Shown in pieces: positions 5,534-8,483 of a stretch of DNA of 8,483 nt. The position numbers were made by a program, and so were the translations under genes. Under the pieces are notes generated by a model. It did no database searches and was not told where the DNA came from. It saw only the letters and a program-made list of their open reading frames with translations. The stretch spans positions 1 through 8,483 of the forward strand of contig QGUZ01000216.1 in the NCBI GenBank assembly GCA_003242605.1. The letters are read 5' to 3'. The number at the start of each line of letters is the position of its first letter. Position 1 is the stretch's first letter. This DNA comes from Actinomycetota bacterium (GTDB taxonomy: Bacteria; Actinomycetota; Actinomycetes; Streptosporangiales; Streptosporangiaceae).

Positions 5534-6603
5534 CGCCCGCCGAGACCGTCGCCCGGGTCGTCGCGGCGATCGAGCCGCTCGACGAGGCCGCCGAGCGGGC
5601 CGCCCGCGAGCACCAGGACCGGCTCACCAAGCCGCGCGGCGCGCTCGGCTCGCTCGAGGACGTCGCGGTCCGCCTCGCCGGGATCGCCGGTACCTGCCCG
5701 GCGCCGGTCCCGCACCCCGCGGCCGTCGCCGTGTTCGCCGCCGACCACGGCGTGCACGCCCAGGGCGTCACCCCCTGGCCGCAGGAGGTCACCGCCCAGA
5801 TGGTGGCGAACTTCCTCGCCGGCGGCGCGGTGGTGAACGCGTTCGCCAACCAGGCGGGGGCCACCGTCACCGTGGTCGACGTCGGCGTCGCCGCCGACCT
5901 GCCGCCCACCCCGCGGCTGGTCGACCGCAAGATCGCGTACGGCACCGCCGACCTGTCCCAGGGCCCGGCGATGACCCGCGACCAGGCCGAGCGCGCGATC
6001 GCGGCCGGCGCGGAGGTCGCCGCCGACCTCGTCCGGTACGGCGCCCGCTGCCTGATCGCGGGCGACATGGGCATCGCCAACACCACCGCCTCCGCCGCCC
6101 TCGTCGCCGCGTTCACCGGCCGGGACCCCGAGCTCGTCACCGGCCGCGGCGCCGGCGTCGACGACGCGACGCTGCGGCACAAGATCGAGGTGGTCCGGCG
6201 CGGCCTCGCCGTGAACGGCCTGCCGTCCGAGCGGGTGGACGCGATCGACGTGGTCGCGCGGGTCGGCGGCTTCGAGCACGCCGCGATCGCCGGGTTCATC
6301 CTCGGCGCCGCCGCCGCGCGGGTTCCGGTGATCCTCGACGGCGTGATCGCCGGGGCGGGCGCCCTGGTGGCCGCGGGCATTGCGCCGCGCGCGATCGGCT
6401 ACTGCCTCGCCGGCCACCGCTCCGCCGAGCCCGGGCACGCCGCGACCCTCGAGCACCTCGGGCTGCGCCCGCTCGTCGACCTCGAGCTGCGGCTCGGCGA
6501 GGGCACCGGCGCGGTGCTCGCCCACCCGCTCGTGTGCGCCGCGGCCCGCGTCATGCACGAGGTCGCCACCTTCGACTCGGCGGGCGTCGCCGAGAAGGAG
6601 TGA
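5530..6603 (+). CDS. cobT: nicotinate-nucleotide--dimethylbenzimidazole phosphoribosyltransferase
   Basis: The product is 357 aa, the normal length for CobT. It transfers phosphoribose from nicotinate mononucleotide to 5,6-dimethylbenzimidazole, giving alpha-ribazole phosphate for the lower ligand of cobalamin. ATG 5530 lies in an ATGA overlap with cbiX; the long open frame upstream is a shadow of that gene. Family landmarks in order are TKPRGALGSLED (33-44), ADHGVHAQGVTPWPQEVTAQM (71-91), GDMGIANTTASA (178-189), GRGAGVDD (205-212), the long GGFEHAAIAGFILGAAAARVPV block (246-267), LDGVIAGAGALVA (269-281) and GHRSAEPGH (295-303). Glu324 in LRLGEGTGA matches the catalytic Glu of the Salmonella enzyme. 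All core motifs are present, so it should be active. It shares a transcript with the CbiX-like gene, joining an early and a late step of the pathway. Confidence 0.97.
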   Translation: MTPAETVARVVAAIEPLDEAAERAAREHQDRLTKPRGALGSLEDVAVRLAGIAGTCPAPVPHPAAVAVFAADHGVHAQGVTPWPQEVTAQMVANFLAGGAVVNAFANQAGATVTVVDVGVAADLPPTPRLVDRKIAYGTADLSQGPAMTRDQAERAIAAGAEVAADLVRYGARCLIAGDMGIANTTASAALVAAFTGRDPELVTGRGAGVDDATLRHKIEVVRRGLAVNGLPSERVDAIDVVARVGGFEHAAIAGFILGAAAARVPVILDGVIAGAGALVAAGIAPRAIGYCLAGHRSAEPGHAATLEHLGLRPLVDLELRLGEGTGAVLAHPLVCAAARVMHEVATFDSAGVAEKE

Positions 6604-6606
6604 GGC

Positions 6607-6640
6607 GCGGCCCCGGCCGCCCTTCCCTCTCGCTTTTCCC
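6607..6640 (+). terminator. terminator candidate after cobT
   Basis: A compact hairpin (GCGGC/GCCGC, 4-base loop, 6607-6620) four bases after the cobT stop is followed by a pyrimidine-rich tract that includes TTTT (6634-6637). A second G/C-rich stem lies at 6644-6660. Position and the pyrimidine run favour termination between cobT and the methyltransferase gene. Confidence 0.42.
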
Positions 6641-6659
6641 TCTCGGCCGGCCCCGGGCC

Positions 6660-6701
6660 GCCGTGCCGTACCGGACGGGCGCACCGGCCGTGCCGTACCG
6701 G
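6660..6701. repeat. 15-bp direct repeat, two copies 27 bp apart
   Basis: GCCGTGCCGTACCGG occurs exactly at 6660-6674 and 6687-6701 in the gap between cobT and the methyltransferase gene. Just upstream a second short direct repeat, TTCCCTCTCG, occurs at 6623-6632 and 6636-6645 (13 bp apart). Neither codes for protein. Function is unknown: they could be protein-binding sites or simple tandem drift. Confidence 0.7.
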
Positions 6702-6775
6702 CGCGCGGCGACGGGGGATCCCGACGGCGGCGGCCGGACGATGTGGGCGATCGCCGGGCGGGGCGATAACCTGCC

Positions 6776-6806
6776 TTTCCCTGAAACAATGGCGCTGTAG
6801 GTTAGC
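6776..6806 (+). promoter_or_regulatory. candidate promoter with DtxR/IdeR-like half-site before cysG
   Basis: TAGGTT (6798-6803, TAnnnT form) lies 16 bases after a poor -35 (TTTCCC, 6776-6781) in the AT-richest part of the gap. Transcription would start near 6810, 45 bases before the ATG. The -10 is embedded in TAGGTTAGC (6798-6806), identical to the left half of the DtxR/IdeR iron box (TTAGGTTAG...). The right half is poor. The promoter is plausible; iron control is speculative. Confidence 0.35.
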
Positions 6807-6854
6807 TCACGTACCCCGCCCCGCCGATCTGCCCGCCATGGAGGGAATCGCGTC

Positions 6855-8087
6855 ATGTCGCCCTACATGCTCGGCCTGCGTCTGGAAGGGCGGCGCGTGC
6901 TCGTCGTCGGGGGCGGTCGGGTGGCCCAGCGCCGGGTACCGGCGCTACTCGCCGCCGGTGCCCGCGTCACGATCGTCTCGCCCAGCGTCACCCCCGCGCT
7001 CGACGACCTCATCGCGGACGGCCGGGTGCACTGGGAACGCCGCCGCTACCAGGTCGGCGACTGCGACGGCGCGTGGCTCGTGCAGGCGTGCACCGACGAC
7101 CGCGCGGTGAACACCGCGGTCGCGGCCGAGGCCGAGGCGAAGCGCATCTGGTGCGTGCGCGCCGACGACCGGGACGCCTCGGCCGCGTGGACGCCGGCGA
7201 GCGGGCAGGTGGGCGAGATCGGCGTGGCGGTGACCGCGGGCGGCGACCCCCGCCGGGCCGCCGGCATCCGCGACGCGATCGTCAACGCGCTGCGCGACGG
7301 CACCGTCGACGCCCGCCGCAACCGCACCAAGCCGGTCGGCGTCGCGCTCGTCGGCGGCGGGCCGGGCGATCCCGGGCTGATCACGGTGCGCGGGCGGCAG
7401 CTGCTCGCCCAGGCCGACGTCGTGATCGCCGACCGCCTCGCCCCGCGCGCGCTCCTCGACGAGCTGCCCCCGGACGTCGAGCTGATCGACGCGGCGAAGA
7501 TCCCGTACGGCCGCTACCTGGCGCAGGAGAAGATCAACGAGCTGATCATCGAGCACGCGCGGCAGGGCAGATTCGTGGTGCGGCTGAAGGGCGGCGACCC
7601 CTTCGTGTTCGGCCGGGGCGGCGAGGAGATGATCGCCTGCGCCCGGGCCGGCATCCCCGTCATCGTGGTGCCGGGCGTCACCAGCGCCATCGCCGCGCCC
7701 GCCGCGGCCGGGGTGCCGGTCACCCATCGCGGCGTCACCCAGGAGTTCCACGTGATCTCGGTGCACGTGCCGCCCGGCCACCCGCAGTCCACCGTGGACT
7801 GGGCGGCGCTCGCCCGATCGAACGCCACCCTGGTCCTGCTCATGGCCGTCGAGCGGATCGCGGCGGTCGCCGACACACTCGTCGAAAACGGACGTTCTCC
7901 AGAAACTCCCGTGATGGTGGTGCAGGACGGTACTCTTCCGACCCAGCGAGCCGTTTCCGCCACACTCGGCACGGTGGCGGAACGCGTGGCCGCGGCTGGG
8001 ATCCGCCCGCCGGCGACGGTGGTCGTCGGCGAGGTGGTCAGGGTCGGCCAGGAGATCGAGATGGTGCGAGCGGAGCGGATTCCGTGA
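6855..8087 (+). CDS. cysG: fused precorrin-2 dehydrogenase / uroporphyrinogen-III C-methyltransferase
   Basis: The product is 410 aa. ATG 6855 is preceded by GGAGGG (6840-6845). The N-terminal part (about 1-150) is a SirC/Met8-type NAD-binding domain with VVGGGRVAQRR (17-27), GARVTIVSP (35-43), CTDDRAVN (79-86, holding the acidic residue expected at the active site) and a CVRADD motif (100-105). It oxidises precorrin-2 to sirohydrochlorin and may insert iron. The C-terminal part (about 159-398) is a SUMT domain, with VGGGPGDPGLITVRG (166-180), the LKGGDPFVFGRGGEE SAM site (244-258), VPGVTSAIAAPAAAG (272-286) and PVTHRG (288-293). It methylates uroporphyrinogen III twice to precorrin-2. The two parts are joined almost directly, without the helical stretch seen in E. 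coli CysG, so the protein is about 45 residues shorter. It feeds both siroheme and cobalamin. The stop overlaps the next gene (GTGA). Confidence 0.95.
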   Translation: MSPYMLGLRLEGRRVLVVGGGRVAQRRVPALLAAGARVTIVSPSVTPALDDLIADGRVHWERRRYQVGDCDGAWLVQACTDDRAVNTAVAAEAEAKRIWCVRADDRDASAAWTPASGQVGEIGVAVTAGGDPRRAAGIRDAIVNALRDGTVDARRNRTKPVGVALVGGGPGDPGLITVRGRQLLAQADVVIADRLAPRALLDELPPDVELIDAAKIPYGRYLAQEKINELIIEHARQGRFVVRLKGGDPFVFGRGGEEMIACARAGIPVIVVPGVTSAIAAPAAAGVPVTHRGVTQEFHVISVHVPPGHPQSTVDWAALARSNATLVLLMAVERIAAVADTLVENGRSPETPVMVVQDGTLPTQRAVSATLGTVAERVAAAGIRPPATVVVGEVVRVGQEIEMVRAERIP

Positions 8088-8483
8088 ACCCGGCTGCGAA
8101 CGAACCCACCGGGCGGACGCCGATGGGCGACGACGCCGAGTCGCCCGGCGAGCAGACGCTGTCGTTCGAGCCCATCCGCGACGAGGAGGGCACCGACCTC
8201 GCGGACGCGGCCGACCGGCCGACACGGCCCACGGTGCCGCGCGGCGGGCGCACCCCCGCCGCGGGCGCCCCGCCGTCCGCCGCCGAGGCCGCGGACGGCG
8301 AGCCGGCCGCCGGCCCCGCCGGGGGCGAGGCCACACCCGGCACGGACGGCGCGCCCGCCGTACGGCAGGGCGGGCCGCGCGCGCCCGCCGCGGGAGCGGG
8401 GCGGGCCGAGCCGGGCGGCCCCGAATGGCGCCCGTCCCGCGCCGCCCCGGAGCAGGGCGCGCCGGAGCCGGGCACCGCTGAGC
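8084..8483 (+). CDS. N-terminal part of a low-complexity, probably disordered protein (cut by window end)
   Basis: The GTG at 8084 overlaps the cysG stop by four bases. The frame stays open for 133 codons to the window end with the same G/C-rich third positions as its neighbours. The visible product begins VNPAANEPTGRTPMGDD, is acidic up to about residue 45 (EQTLSFEPIRDEEGTDLADAAD), and then becomes Pro/Ala/Gly/Glu-rich without hydrophobic segments, signal peptide or recognisable motif. It looks like an intrinsically disordered N-terminal region whose folded domain lies beyond the window. In Streptomyces, from memory, a large protein with a disordered leader, annotated as CobT-like, can lie next to a similar methyltransferase gene. 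Whether this is the same cannot be judged here. The coupling to cysG argues for a link to tetrapyrrole metabolism, but the function is unknown. Confidence 0.72.
   Translation, partial: MNPAANEPTGRTPMGDDAESPGEQTLSFEPIRDEEGTDLADAADRPTRPTVPRGGRTPAAGAPPSAAEAADGEPAAGPAGGEATPGTDGAPAVRQGGPRAPAAGAGRAEPGGPEWRPSRAAPEQGAPEPGTAE

Noticed and set aside
6855..8087. Missing helical stretch between the two CysG parts as a deletion
   Set aside because: Actinobacterial fused enzymes of about 410 residues are, as I recall, normally this short. All motifs on both sides are intact.
6945..8336. Minus-strand open frame of 463 codons opposite cysG
   Set aside because: It is a shadow of the strongly supported methyltransferase gene; the product is low-complexity and His/Asp/Arg-rich without domain features.

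Overview
The window is very GC-rich. GTG and ATG starts are mixed, G/C dominates third codon positions, many genes are coupled by 4-base GTGA/ATGA overlaps, and promoter-like AT-richer islands sit only in the short intergenic gaps. This fits an actinomycete. The gene content (CbiX, CobT and a short CysG-type fusion in a row) would suit a Streptosporangiales-like organism, but that placement is inference. I see no tRNA, rRNA, CRISPR array, insertion sequence or phage gene.

Region 1 (1-449): a small minus-strand gene of 59 codons has a very strong ribosome binding site and a candidate stress-sigma promoter. It is divergent from the first plus-strand operon. The space between them holds a second, vegetative-type promoter and a three-copy repeat that looks like an operator.

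Region 2 (450-3414): a probable operon runs four-helix membrane protein, small winged-helix regulator, NatA-type ABC ATPase, NatB-type ABC permease. The first three genes overlap. The permease follows after a 112-base gap. The regulator probably controls this export system through the repeat in front of the operon, and the substrate is unknown. A hairpin follows the permease.

Region 3 (3415-4594): a single gene encodes two GNAT acetyltransferase domains of RimJ/RimL type in tandem. It may be preceded by a tiny leader ORF.

Region 4 (4595-8087): tetrapyrrole and cobalamin genes. A CbiX-like sirohydrochlorin chelatase has lost the usual N-domain histidines. It is coupled by ATGA to cobT, which activates dimethylbenzimidazole for the lower ligand. 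After a 251-base gap comes a fused precorrin-2 dehydrogenase/uroporphyrinogen-III methyltransferase. Together they cover uroporphyrinogen III to precorrin-2 to sirohydrochlorin, metal insertion into sirohydrochlorin (if CbiX is active), and a late nucleotide-loop step. No cobalamin riboswitch is visible.

Region 5 (8084-8483): the start of a long, low-complexity, probably disordered protein overlaps the methyltransferase gene by four bases and runs off the window.
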